Positions 42,581 through 51,584 of a stretch of DNA of 60,922 nucleotides are shown here, piece after piece (position 1 is the stretch's first letter; each line of letters begins with the position of its first letter). The notes beneath the pieces are model-generated. The model was not told the DNA's origin. It saw only the letters and a program-made list of their open reading frames with translations, and did not search any database. Source of the stretch: an uncultured Collinsella sp. (GTDB taxonomy: Bacteria > Actinomycetota > Coriobacteriia > Coriobacteriales > Coriobacteriaceae). The DNA lies in contig UQMY01000013.1 in assembly GCA_900542325.1 (NCBI GenBank), positions 1 through 60,922 on the forward strand, in the 5' to 3' direction. A program made the translations under genes and the position numbers.

Positions 42581-43603
42581 CTACACCGTCAAAAACACCA
42601 TCGCGATAATCATGGCAAAGCCCGCCAGGTCGGTGGGCAAAAACACCGTTCCCAGCATAAGGGCGCTGGTGATGGTGGCCGAAACCGGCTCCATGGTTCC
42701 AAGGAGGCTCGCGCGCACCGAGCCAATCTCCTTAACGCCCTGCATGTAGAACATATAGGCGAAGAACGACCCCACCACAATAAATATCGCGAGCGCGCCG
42801 ACACCCGAGGGGCCGAGCGCCGGCATATGCGCCCACGGCTGGGTAAAGATACTCATCACGATTCCCGCCGAAAGCATGGCCGAGCCCGTGACGACCGGGC
42901 TACCGTATTTGTTGAGGATTCCGGCAGGGATGATTGCTATGCAGGCACCGCCCACTGCGCACAAAAGGCCCGCGAGCAGGCCCATCGGCGAGATGCTGAG
43001 CGTACTGGGGTCGCCGCCCGTGGCGATCAAAAACGTTCCGCCCAATGCGAGCAAAATGCCAAGAGCCTCGCGCGTGCGCGGCAGTCGATGCGCGGTGACG
43101 CAGGCATACCCCATGACGACCACCAGCTGCAGGCACTGGAAGACGGTCGCGGTGCCCGCGTTGGTCAGGCGCACGGCTGACAGATAGCAAAGCTGGTTGA
43201 ACAGCAGACCAAAGATCGTAAACAGAATAAGCTGCTTGCGATCGGCGGGGGTAGTCCACAGCTCGATCAAGCGGTCGCGGTCTTTTCTGAGCACAACGAA
43301 CATAAAGAGCAGGCCAGCGATAACTTGGCGCACGCTCATCAGCCAAAACGTCTCGATATGGCACACGTCAAAGAGGTAGCTGGCGCTGGTGCCAGAAAAA
43401 CCCCAAAACGTACCGCCGGCAAACGCGGCGAGCGTACCCAGGGCCATCTTGCGCGCCTGGGCGTCGTTGAGGCGGTCGCGCCATGCACGGCGGGTGCTGC
43501 GGCTAAGCTCGTCAGTCCCCTCGGGCACGATAAAATCAGACGCCGCCGTCATCGGTACCGAAGCCCTTTCACGTGCACACTGCGCCGAGCGCTCCTGTTC
43601 CAT
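42581..43603 (-). CDS. EamA/DMT family transporter
   Basis: 340 aa with about ten membrane helices in two EamA repeats (first from ALGTLAAFAGGTFWGFSGTS, second from SPMGLLAGLLCAVGGACIAI). Members export or import metabolites such as amino acids and sugars; substrate unknown. An N-terminal cytoplasmic stretch of ~50 residues precedes the first helix. GGGGGAG lies before the ATG at 43603; M18 (43552) is an alternative start. Stands alone between the SipW operon and the DUF4012-glmM pair. Confidence 0.88.
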   Translation of the reverse strand: MEQERSAQCARERASVPMTAASDFIVPEGTDELSRSTRRAWRDRLNDAQARKMALGTLAAFAGGTFWGFSGTSASYLFDVCHIETFWLMSVRQVIAGLLFMFVVLRKDRDRLIELWTTPADRKQLILFTIFGLLFNQLCYLSAVRLTNAGTATVFQCLQLVVVMGYACVTAHRLPRTREALGILLALGGTFLIATGGDPSTLSISPMGLLAGLLCAVGGACIAIIPAGILNKYGSPVVTGSAMLSAGIVMSIFTQPWAHMPALGPSGVGALAIFIVVGSFFAYMFYMQGVKEIGSVRASLLGTMEPVSATITSALMLGTVFLPTDLAGFAMIIAMVFLTV

Positions 43604-43728
43604 CCCACTCCCCCGAAATCAATTGGCAACAAAGCGCTCAAACTGTAGCACGAATATTGGTATGAAATAGCAGATGATGCGGAGCATCTGCGAGCGTCCA
43701 AATTGCAGGGACGAAAGGCACCGATGAG

Positions 43729-44433
43729 CTATGCCGAGTGGTTGGAATCGTCTAGAACGCCGGGGGCGGCTTCCGCACTTCCCTCAGCATGCTTGCCATC
43801 GTCCCGGTCCTTGTCGCTGTCCCGGCCCTCCTGCTCGCGACGGCGCTTTTCGCGAATCTGCTCAACGGCGGCTCGCAAGGCGGCCTCGTCCTCGGCGCGT
43901 GCCACCTCTTGCGTTGTCTTGACCATATGGCGAATCTCGAGCACCAGCAGCACGATCAGCGGCACCACGATAAGCGGAAAGAACAGCAGCGGATTGGTGA
44001 GCAACGAGACCACCACGCCCAGCCCCGCCGAGACAAAGACCACGCGCCCCACCACGTCGGCGGCGGGCACGGGCGCGGCGTCCTCGACCGGATTGGCATC
44101 GCCCTTGGTGCGGTAGACCGGCGTGCCGTCGGCCGCGGCCTCCACGGCAACGATGCGGTGCGTGTTGAGTGAACCCTCCAGCGCGTCATCGGACGAATGG
44201 AAGGTGATGATGTCACCCACCTGGTAGGCCTGGCTGTTGTCGGTATCGACGACGATAAACGAATGCACGGGAATCGCCGGCTCCATCGAGCCGGTCAGCG
44301 TGCGCATAAAGCCGTAGCCCATGATGGTGGGAATCTCGCCGGCGGGCGTGAACACCGTGCGCAGCAGCACCACAAAGGCGACCAGGATCACCACGGTCGC
44401 CAACACGTTGATCACGCGGAGCACGTGCTTCAT
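43729..44433 (-). CDS. SipW-type signal peptidase I (second copy)
   Basis: 234 aa, S26B (ER/archaeal/SipW) type, using Ser/His instead of Ser/Lys. Two membrane helices flank the catalytic part: TGSMEPAIPVHSF (Ser49), LNTHRIVAVE (His92) and RTKGDANPVED (Asp112). The C-terminal tail after the second helix is long and highly charged (REQEGRDSDKDRDDGKHAEG). It starts by TGATG overlap with the DUF2357 gene, so it is the last gene of the eight-gene operon. It probably processes one or more of the TasA-like proteins. Confidence 0.92.
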   Translation of the reverse strand: MKHVLRVINVLATVVILVAFVVLLRTVFTPAGEIPTIMGYGFMRTLTGSMEPAIPVHSFIVVDTDNSQAYQVGDIITFHSSDDALEGSLNTHRIVAVEAAADGTPVYRTKGDANPVEDAAPVPAADVVGRVVFVSAGLGVVVSLLTNPLLFFPLIVVPLIVLLVLEIRHMVKTTQEVARAEDEAALRAAVEQIREKRRREQEGRDSDKDRDDGKHAEGSAEAAPGVLDDSNHSA

Positions 44434-46298
44434 CACTTGTCGGCGTCCTTTGCGGAAGGCTCGACGTCAGTGGCGTCAGATGCCGAAACGTCGGTCTCAT
44501 CTCCCTCAACGGTCGTGGCGACATCGCCCTCGGCGGCCTCTCCGCGCAAGCGAGCCAGCAGATAGCGCGACAGGCTGTTGCCCTCGGCACGGCGCTCGGC
44601 GCGGGCGCGATCGCGCTCGGACTGCTCCAGCTCGTGTGCCAACGAGTCCAAGCGTTGCTGCATCTCCGCGCGAGCGGCCTCGAGCTCGCGCTCGTGCGCG
44701 GCCTTGGCGGCGGCGAGTTCCTGCTCAATACGCTCCCCTGCCTCGAGCTCGGCTGCGGCGGCACGCGCGTCGGCGTCGGCATGAGCCTCCTCGGCGGCAC
44801 GCGCGGCGGCATCGCGCTCGGCAGCGGCAGCGGCGACCTTCTCGCTGGCATCCACCGCGGCCCGCTCCACCGCAGAATCGGCGGCCGCGCGGGCGGCATC
44901 GATTGCGGCATCGGCCGCCTGCTGAGCGGCGGAAACCTTCTCCTCGGCAGCGGCAACGGTGTCGGCAAGCGCCTGCTCCGCCTCGGCCGCGGCGACGTCG
45001 GCAGCCTCCTTGCCGGCCTCGACGTCCTCCAGCGAAGCGCGTAGTTCCTCTACATCAGCCTCGGCAATCTGCGCGCGCTGCGTCAACGCCAGCTCGCGCG
45101 TCTTTGCCTCGTCCAGCTCGTCGGCCAGGTCGTCGCGCTCGTCGGTCAGCGCATGGGCCTGAACCTTCCAAGACTTGACCTGCCCCTGCAGCTCCTCGAT
45201 CTGCTCGCGCGCCTCGGCCAGCGCCTGCTCGGCATCGAGCTGGGCCTGCGTGACCTCCTCCACAAACACGCGCCGGACCTCGACGTCGGGCAGGTCGGGG
45301 CTATCGACCTGCTCTTCCTTGATCTCTTTAATAAACTTGGGCGCCACCGGCGCGTGTTGCACGCTCTCGAGCTCCTGCAGGTTGCGCTCGTCGTCGGTCA
45401 GGCTCTTAAAGACGGTGTAGTTGTTGATGAGGTTGGTGTACATCTGCACCATGTACTCGTCATCGAACGCCAGCGCCTGCTGCTGCACGTCGATGTTGTA
45501 GCCCACCTTGTCGTAGCGCTCCATAAACTGCCACAGCTGGTAGCACTTGCGGTAGTTGGGGTCTTTCATGATGAGGTTGGTGCGCTGAATGGGGCTGCGG
45601 ACCGCGCTGCAGCCGTTCATGATCTGGCAGAATGACGCGCCGCGCAGCGCCATGACCAGACGGCGCACGCGGTCGATGCGCATAAAGACGTCCATGTTGT
45701 CGGCGTCGTTCTCGGCAAAGCTCTGGCGGTTTTTGACCGTCATCTCGACGTTGTACTCGATCTCCTCGTACGCGTCGTCGATCTTACTGTGCATCTTAAA
45801 GCGGTTGCGGATCTCGTTGCCCGTAGACCAAAAGATCACGTCGGTGCGCTTATCCACAAACGTCAGCAGACGCTGAATCAGATGGTAGATAAAGCGGTTC
45901 TCGTACAGGTCGTACGTCTCAACGGTGTTGACGTTGAGGATGCGCGTGGGATGGACGCCGCCATCGTCGCTCGGCGCCAGGAACTGCGTGTTCTGGCTCA
46001 GATGACGGACGCTGTCGGCGCTGATCTTTTTGGCAAGCGAGACCGGCACCACCTCTTCCTCGGTGGTGATGAAGCGGCGCGGCTTTTCGATAATGGTGTT
46101 GATGGCGTCGAGCGAGTCCTCGATCATGCTAATCCATTCCTCGTCCACCACCTTGACGAGCTCCTCGCGCTGCTGCTCGATCGTGGTGCCCGAGGCCTGC
46201 GCCATCTCAAACAGATAGCGGAAGTAGCGGCTGTCCTCCTGGATGGGCTCCATCTGCTCGGAGAAGCTGGTATAGAGGTCCTGAATGGTCTCGGACAT
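44433..46298 (-). CDS. DUF2357 domain protein with long coiled coil
   Basis: 621 aa. The N-terminal ~330 residues have the DUF2357 signature (VNTVETYDLYENRFIYHLIQ and later RVRRLVMALRG), the domain found at the front of McrC-type partners of McrB AAA+ ATPases. In place of a C-terminal nuclease, residues ~345-590 form an Ala/Glu/Arg-rich coiled coil, with a charged tail. No membrane segment or signal. It directly follows the AAA+ gene (99-bp gap) and is coupled to a SipW gene. It probably docks on the AAA+ protein at the membrane; function not described to my knowledge. Confidence 0.8.
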   Translation of the reverse strand: MSETIQDLYTSFSEQMEPIQEDSRYFRYLFEMAQASGTTIEQQREELVKVVDEEWISMIEDSLDAINTIIEKPRRFITTEEEVVPVSLAKKISADSVRHLSQNTQFLAPSDDGGVHPTRILNVNTVETYDLYENRFIYHLIQRLLTFVDKRTDVIFWSTGNEIRNRFKMHSKIDDAYEEIEYNVEMTVKNRQSFAENDADNMDVFMRIDRVRRLVMALRGASFCQIMNGCSAVRSPIQRTNLIMKDPNYRKCYQLWQFMERYDKVGYNIDVQQQALAFDDEYMVQMYTNLINNYTVFKSLTDDERNLQELESVQHAPVAPKFIKEIKEEQVDSPDLPDVEVRRVFVEEVTQAQLDAEQALAEAREQIEELQGQVKSWKVQAHALTDERDDLADELDEAKTRELALTQRAQIAEADVEELRASLEDVEAGKEAADVAAAEAEQALADTVAAAEEKVSAAQQAADAAIDAARAAADSAVERAAVDASEKVAAAAAERDAAARAAEEAHADADARAAAAELEAGERIEQELAAAKAAHERELEAARAEMQQRLDSLAHELEQSERDRARAERRAEGNSLSRYLLARLRGEAAEGDVATTVEGDETDVSASDATDVEPSAKDADK

Positions 46299-46397
46299 GG
46301 GTTACTCCATAGGTTGGATCGATCGGTAAGGGGCGTGGCGACACCACACAGGGCAAACGCTACTGATTGTCTTGTCCCACGCCCCGCGCTTACGGCA

Positions 46398-48104
46398 TTA
46401 GTAGAAGTTCTGGATCCGCTGCAGATACATGACGGAATCGGGCAAGCCGCCCTCGCCAAAGGTCTTCTCGATGTACTCGATCAGGCCCTTCATCTCGTCG
46501 CGCACAAAGCTCACGTTCATGGACTCAAACTTCTTGAGCACCTTGCGGGCGATGATGTAGTCCATGCCGCCCAGCTCGGTGCCGCCGCACGCCACGTACA
46601 CGGGGATAAAGTCGTACATCTGCTTGATGATACGGTTGCCAAACGCCAGCTTAAAGCGGGTCTGCAGGTACTGGTCCAGCTTATGCATCTTCTGGAGCAG
46701 CTCCTCGTCGATCACGTACTCGACCTTGGCCTTTTGGAACAGATACTGCAGATGCTCGGCCGTCACGTGCACGCGCTCGTGCGGCTCGCACTCAAACGCG
46801 TCGGCACGCTCGTTGAGCTCGATGGGAATCGCACGGTCGTACACCTTGTCCGTGATGGTAAAGGTGGAGTCGTCGTTGTTGGCCGTGCCAATGAACCACA
46901 GGCTGTCGGGGATGGTGAGCTTGCCGTCGTGCAGAGCCTTGGGGTCGGCGGCCCACTGGGTGGGGACCAGATCGAGTACCCACTCGTCGTGGCTGGGCAT
47001 CTCGAGCACCGACAGGATCTCGGCAAAGTAGTACTCCACGCGGGCGAGGTTCATCTCGTCGAGCACGATCATAGACGGGTCCTGGCGAAGGCCCGCCTCG
47101 TACACGGCGCGGAGGAACTCGGTCTCGTTAAAGCGCTTGGAAAACTCGTTAAAGTAGCCGAGCACCTCGGTGCGATCGCGGAAGCTCGGCTGCACCGACA
47201 CGATGGTCGCGGGGTTGTCCAGATAGCGGCTAAAGCTGTAGGGCAGCGAGGTCTTACCGGTACCCGAGATGCCTTCCAGGATCAGCAGCTTGGAGGCGGC
47301 CATGCCGGCCACAAAGCGGCGGATGACCTCGGGTGTGTAGTAGAGCTTCATCTGGCTGCAAGCGAACGCGCGGAAGCTGTCGACAAAGTCCTCCAGCGAG
47401 ATGGCATCGTCGTAGACCGGGGACTGCCAGTCGCGGTACTTGAGGTCCACAAGGGACAGCTTGGGGAAGCGGTTGGCCTGGGCGATCTCTTTTTCCTCGG
47501 CGAGGGTCTTGGCCTCGACGGTGGCCTTGGCCATGGCGGCCGCGGCGTCCTTGACACCCGCGCCGTCGAGCGCGAGCGATGCGTTGCCCGACATGACGGC
47601 CGTCGCCGCTGCGCCCTCGCCCGTACCGGCACCCGTGGCGGTGCCTGCAGCGGCGCCCACCACGTTGCCCACCGTGGGCAGATGGTCGTCGGCCAGGGCC
47701 GAGGCGCCCACGTACGGAATCTGCTTGGTGCCGCCCATGGCATTGACCTTGAGCGCCAGCAGCTTGTTCTTCTCGTCCATGAGGTCGAGCACCTGCTTGT
47801 TCAGGCGACCGATCTCGCGATAGAGCGCCTTGTTGGACGTATCGTCGCGATGCAGGCGGCGGTTGATGCGGTAGCGGTGGACCAGAATGGCCACGATCAG
47901 CACGGGGACCGCAATGAGCATGGCAAACAGAATGACCGCGCCGATCTTGCCCACCAGGTCAAACGTGGTGAAGTAGGTCATAAAGATGTTGAAGTACTCA
48001 ACCCAGCCAAACACCAGCAGGTTAAGGATAGAGCTCACGACGGCAACGACGTTGTAGACGACCTTTGCCAGCAGCTCCCAGGCAAATCCCAGAAACTCAC
48101 TCAC
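46398..48104 (-). CDS. Membrane-anchored McrB-like AAA+ ATPase
   Basis: 568 aa. Two N-terminal membrane helices (about 12-33 and 52-76), a coiled stretch (90-120), a Gly/Ala-rich linker, then a McrB/MoxR-type AAA+ module: Walker A GISGTGKTS (278-286), Walker B IVLDEMNLARVEYYFAEIL (Asp349, Glu350), sensor 1 FIGTANNDDSTF, and the arginine DRA at 423-425. DEMNLARVE is typical of the McrB family. Family members bind GTP or ATP and drive remodelling. Here it is fixed in the membrane and lies in an operon with secreted fibre-like proteins. It overlaps the upstream sipW by 8 bp. Confidence 0.9.
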   Translation of the reverse strand: MSEFLGFAWELLAKVVYNVVAVVSSILNLLVFGWVEYFNIFMTYFTTFDLVGKIGAVILFAMLIAVPVLIVAILVHRYRINRRLHRDDTSNKALYREIGRLNKQVLDLMDEKNKLLALKVNAMGGTKQIPYVGASALADDHLPTVGNVVGAAAGTATGAGTGEGAAATAVMSGNASLALDGAGVKDAAAAMAKATVEAKTLAEEKEIAQANRFPKLSLVDLKYRDWQSPVYDDAISLEDFVDSFRAFACSQMKLYYTPEVIRRFVAGMAASKLLILEGISGTGKTSLPYSFSRYLDNPATIVSVQPSFRDRTEVLGYFNEFSKRFNETEFLRAVYEAGLRQDPSMIVLDEMNLARVEYYFAEILSVLEMPSHDEWVLDLVPTQWAADPKALHDGKLTIPDSLWFIGTANNDDSTFTITDKVYDRAIPIELNERADAFECEPHERVHVTAEHLQYLFQKAKVEYVIDEELLQKMHKLDQYLQTRFKLAFGNRIIKQMYDFIPVYVACGGTELGGMDYIIARKVLKKFESMNVSFVRDEMKGLIEYIEKTFGEGGLPDSVMYLQRIQNFY

Positions 48105-48843
48105 CGTGGGTACCCTCCTGCTTGGTCGCGTTCATCGCCGCCTCGGCCTCGGCCTTTAAACGACGGGCTTCCTCGAGCTTAGCCTCGGCCTGGGCGAGCT
48201 GCTCGGCGGCGTTATCGGCCGTGACGGTAGTGTCACCCTTGCCCTCGGCGTCCACGATGGCAGCCGCGGCGGCCAGGCGGTCCTCCTCGGCCATAGCGCG
48301 CTTGAGGTTCATGCCCACCACGATGAGGTGATACACCTGGTAGATAAAGAACAGCAGCATGGGCAGCACGATCACAATGAGGAAGCCCATGGAGCTGGAC
48401 AGGAAGTCCATGACCTTGCCCATCTGCGGCAACGCGAACAGGTATTTGCCCACGATGTCGCCGTCGCTGATGATGTGCGTATCGGCCACGTCGTTGTTGT
48501 CGCCCTTGGTGGTAAAGCTGCGCATGCCGTTGACCTCGTCGATGGCGGCGATGCGGTGCGTGTTGAGCGCGTACTCGTTGTCGATGATGGTATGGAACGT
48601 CACGATGTCGCCCACCTCGAGCTTGGAGGTGTCGCACTTTTTGATGAAGATGAGGTCGCCCTTGTTAAACGTGGGCGCCATGGAGTCGGACTGCACGGCG
48701 AGCGGGGTGAAGCCGGCGATGTCAGAGACGCTGCCGTCCTCGCGCGTGGCGAGCGTGGTAAACGCATACAGGGCCGCCACCAGGATGATGATCCACATGA
48801 CGACGCTCAGCGCGATGGATGCGACTTTTTTAACAGATTGCAT
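48097..48843 (-). CDS. SipW-type signal peptidase I (first copy)
   Basis: 248 aa. N-terminal membrane helix (IALSVVMWIIILVAALYAF), catalytic boxes VQSDSMAPTFNKGDLIF (Ser54), ALNTHRIAAID (His96), TTKGDNNDVAD (Asp115), a second helix (GFLIVIVLPMLLFFIYQVYH) and a charged Ala/Glu-rich tail. SipW enzymes cleave TasA/camelysin-type precursors in Bacillus. It sits directly after four such substrates and before the AAA+ gene. AAGGGA precedes the ATG. Confidence 0.93.
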   Translation of the reverse strand: MQSVKKVASIALSVVMWIIILVAALYAFTTLATREDGSVSDIAGFTPLAVQSDSMAPTFNKGDLIFIKKCDTSKLEVGDIVTFHTIIDNEYALNTHRIAAIDEVNGMRSFTTKGDNNDVADTHIISDGDIVGKYLFALPQMGKVMDFLSSSMGFLIVIVLPMLLFFIYQVYHLIVVGMNLKRAMAEEDRLAAAAAIVDAEGKGDTTVTADNAAEQLAQAEAKLEEARRLKAEAEAAMNATKQEGTHGE

Positions 48844-48903
48844 GATGTCCCTTACTACCGTGTCTGTCTAGGTCGTGCGCGGCCCGGCGGCCGCCGTGCA
48901 TAT

Positions 48904-49737
48904 CTACTGTTCCCCGATGCCCTCAAAGCGCATCGAAACCGAATAGTTAGCTCCCTTTAGCATATTAGTGCAATTTGGGTCCGTTCCCTCGAGCCATATG
49001 CAAACGGTTACCGGCTTATCCGTATCTTTTATCAGGTCGAACATATCGCTGGCCGCGGTAGCAGCGCCCGAATCGAGTCCAAAGACGGTGGCCGCGCCGG
49101 ACGAACCCCCACCCCCGTTGGGGTTGTAGACCCAGGTGTGGCCGTCGGCGGTAAAGCTCATGCGCATGGCGCTGGCCATGCCCTGCGTGTCGGAGCTAAA
49201 CCGCGTGCCGGACACACTACCGTCACCATCCTGCCCGGTCAGGCGCACGCGCAGGTCCGTACTGCTCATAAAGTGCAGCGTGAACTCCAGGTAGGCGCCG
49301 GTGGCGGGATCGGCGGTGGAGCCGTCCTCAAAGGTAAAGGTCTGGTAATCGCTCGTGGTGACGGGCTTGAGCTTGGACGCATCGATGTCCACGCCCTTTT
49401 CGCTGGCGATACGTGCCGAGATCCGGTCAAAGCCCAGACTGTGCACGTATTCGTCGAAGGTAGCGTGCTCGTCCAGGTCAAAGCGCAGCGAGCCGTCGGC
49501 GTTGGCGTCGATCATGAGCATGCGGGTCTTGGCACTATCGGCGATTGAGAACCAGGCGAACGTTGCCATGGCTATCGCCACCAGCGCAAACAGCACCAGC
49601 ACCACGGTGGTGGTGAGCTTGCGGCGCAGGTCGGTATCGGCGGGGGCGGGGGCGCTGGCGGGCCGGGGTGCGCCGACGGTGGCTGAGCGGCGGTCGCCGG
49701 TGGTCGGTCGGCGATCGTCTGGCGTAACACGTGCCAT
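48904..49737 (-). CDS. TasA/camelysin-like secreted protein 4
   Basis: 277 aa. An unusually long Arg/Pro-rich cytoplasmic N-terminus (~38 aa), then a SipW-type signal helix VVLVLFALVAIAMATFAWFS, followed by an extracytoplasmic domain with repeated beta-strand-like segments and a Gly-rich patch (PNGGGGSSGAATV). The C-terminus carries the family motif VTVCIWLEGTDPNCTNML, shared by all five paralogues in the window. The start shares one base with the preceding stop (TAATG). Probably a fibre subunit or surface protein. Confidence 0.82.
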   Translation of the reverse strand: MARVTPDDRRPTTGDRRSATVGAPRPASAPAPADTDLRRKLTTTVVLVLFALVAIAMATFAWFSIADSAKTRMLMIDANADGSLRFDLDEHATFDEYVHSLGFDRISARIASEKGVDIDASKLKPVTTSDYQTFTFEDGSTADPATGAYLEFTLHFMSSTDLRVRLTGQDGDGSVSGTRFSSDTQGMASAMRMSFTADGHTWVYNPNGGGGSSGAATVFGLDSGAATAASDMFDLIKDTDKPVTVCIWLEGTDPNCTNMLKGANYSVSMRFEGIGEQ

Positions 49738-50723
49738 TATGCCTCACCGTCCAAGGTCGCAAAAAGCGCCAGGTGCAAGGTGCCCGGGTCTTGATGCAGG
49801 TAGTCGGCGCTATCGGGGTCGGTGCCCTCGATGTAGTAATAGATGTCGAGGCGATAGGTCTGGCCCAGCGCCAGCGTGGCGAGCGAGTTTTGCGGGCGCT
49901 CGGCCGTCTCGCCGGCGTCCAGGGTAAAGGCGGCCGGGTCCTGCGTCACGTTGGCACCGCAGGCGAGCTGGCCGTTTTGCCAGCCCAGCAGCATGCCATC
50001 GGCGTAGCCCGCCAGGCCCGCAGGCGCGGTCGTGGGATGCTCGCCGCGATGGCCGCTATCGGAACTGTCGAGCTCAAAGATGTTGGTTGCAAGCACCTGG
50101 TTGCCGCTCGAGACTTTAATGCCCACGCGGGCTGCGCGCAGCAGCTCGGCGTCGGTACCCTGCGGGACCAGCGATTCGGCCAGATACAGGTTGACCTTAC
50201 CCTTTACTTTGCTGGCTCCCGTTCCGGTAATGCTGGGGCGCAGGTCGATCCAGCCGTGGTAGAACGCGGATCCGTTGTCTTTTGCCTGCTCAAACACCGT
50301 GGCATCGCCGGCCGAGTTGTTTTGCGCGCAGGCAGCAAAACCGTTGAGGTCAAAGGTCGAGACCGGGTAGAGCGTCACGGCACCATTTACGCTGGAAGTC
50401 AGGGAAACGTCGCCCTGCTGCGACCAGCTGCCGAGATCGGCATCGCCGAGCTCCAGTACCAGCTTGGATGTGTCGCTGTGCACGCTCACCGAGTTGGTAT
50501 TGACCTTCATGTTGCTCGTGAACCACGCGTAGGTGGCGGCGCCCAAAGTGGCGGCGAGCGCCACCATAACGAGTGCAATGTAAGCACGCGCGCGGCGGGT
50601 GTGGTGGCGGGCAGCGCCCTCGAGATGTGAGCGCTCGGCAGCTGCGCTGGAGGGGCCCGCGGGGCTCTCACTCTGGATTTTGGCCTCGCAGCTATCTGCT
50701 GGCATGTGCTTCTGATCTTCCAT
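49737..50723 (-). CDS. TasA/camelysin-like secreted protein 3
   Basis: 328 aa. A ~45-aa polar cytoplasmic N-terminus (EDQKHMPADSCEAKIQSES), the SipW-type signal helix AYIALVMVALAATLGAATYAW, then mature sequence FTSNMKVNTNSVSVHSD. The C-terminus has DIYYYIEGTDPDSADYL, the family motif with Ser in place of Cys. The ATG at 50723 follows GGGGGCGAG; a longer frame to 50831 is not supported. 13 bp separate it from the previous gene. Confidence 0.83.
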   Translation of the reverse strand: MEDQKHMPADSCEAKIQSESPAGPSSAAAERSHLEGAARHHTRRARAYIALVMVALAATLGAATYAWFTSNMKVNTNSVSVHSDTSKLVLELGDADLGSWSQQGDVSLTSSVNGAVTLYPVSTFDLNGFAACAQNNSAGDATVFEQAKDNGSAFYHGWIDLRPSITGTGASKVKGKVNLYLAESLVPQGTDAELLRAARVGIKVSSGNQVLATNIFELDSSDSGHRGEHPTTAPAGLAGYADGMLLGWQNGQLACGANVTQDPAAFTLDAGETAERPQNSLATLALGQTYRLDIYYYIEGTDPDSADYLHQDPGTLHLALFATLDGEA

Positions 50724-50736
50724 ATCGCTCGCCCCC

Positions 50737-51573
50737 TTATGCCTTGGCCGCGGCAAAAGCAAGCTGCAGCACCACATCGCGGGCCTGAGCCTCGTCGATG
50801 CAATTGGCGTCGCAGCCTTCCATGTACACAACGTAGCGAACGCTTGCCACTTCGTTGGCGGCTAGCGTACAGACGGGCGTGGCGCCTGCGCGCGCCGCGG
50901 GCGTGTCGCCGGTGCCGTCCATGCTGTAGGCGCTTATGGCGCGCGCGGGATCGGCGGTGTAGGCCCAGCCCGAGGCGCCAGCTGCCACGACCACGCCGTC
51001 TTGCGCGGTGGTGCGCCTACTGGTGGCGCCCGCGGTATTGCCCAGATCGTCGCAGGTAAAGATATGCGTTTGCGTGCCCGACTGGGTTGCAATTACCAGG
51101 CCCAGGCGCAGCGCGGCCAGCAACTGCGGATCGCTCGTCACGCCCATCTGGCCCTGATACAGGTACACGTTGAGTGCGCTATCGCTGCCCTTAAGGTACA
51201 GCGTGCCCGAAAGGGCGTAGTCGTCCAGCTGCGCGGTGCAGTCGGCGTAGTCGGTCGTGATGCCCGCGGCGTTTTGGAACGTGCCGCGCCAAAAGCGGGA
51301 AAGGTCTGCCGTCGAGATGGGATAGAGTGTCTTGTCGGCAGCGGCAAGCGTTGCCGTCGTGTCCCAGGGTCCGTTGGCCGAAAGGCCAATCTGCAGGTCG
51401 GAGCTCTCGTCGCTTACCGTGTGCGCCACGGGCGTCACGTTGGTGAAGCGCGAGTTGCTAAACCAGGCGTAGGTGGCGGCGCTCAAGGCGGTTACCAGCA
51501 CCAACATCCATGCGGCCGCGGCAACCATGCGACGGCGCGAGCTCAGGATGTCTTTGATGTTCGACGCACTCAT
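50737..51573 (-). CDS. TasA/camelysin-like secreted protein 2
   Basis: 278 aa. Signal region RRRMVAAAAWMLVLVTALSA followed by ATYAWFSNSRFTNV; mature domain with alternating strand-like segments; C-terminal motif VVYMEGCDANCIDEAQARD. Cysteines occur in pairs (CTAQ, CDD, CTLA, CDANC), so disulfides or cross-links are possible in the mature protein. GGGGGCTGG precedes the ATG at 51573; 11 bp from the first gene. Confidence 0.83.
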   Translation of the reverse strand: MSASNIKDILSSRRRMVAAAAWMLVLVTALSAATYAWFSNSRFTNVTPVAHTVSDESSDLQIGLSANGPWDTTATLAAADKTLYPISTADLSRFWRGTFQNAAGITTDYADCTAQLDDYALSGTLYLKGSDSALNVYLYQGQMGVTSDPQLLAALRLGLVIATQSGTQTHIFTCDDLGNTAGATSRRTTAQDGVVVAAGASGWAYTADPARAISAYSMDGTGDTPAARAGATPVCTLAANEVASVRYVVYMEGCDANCIDEAQARDVVLQLAFAAAKA

Positions 51574-51584
51574 GTCCAGCCCCC

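Noticed and set aside
45789..48182. 797-aa frame antisense to the AAA+ and DUF2357 genes
   Set aside because: No recognisable domain and it overlaps two well-supported genes; typical of G/C third-position bias.
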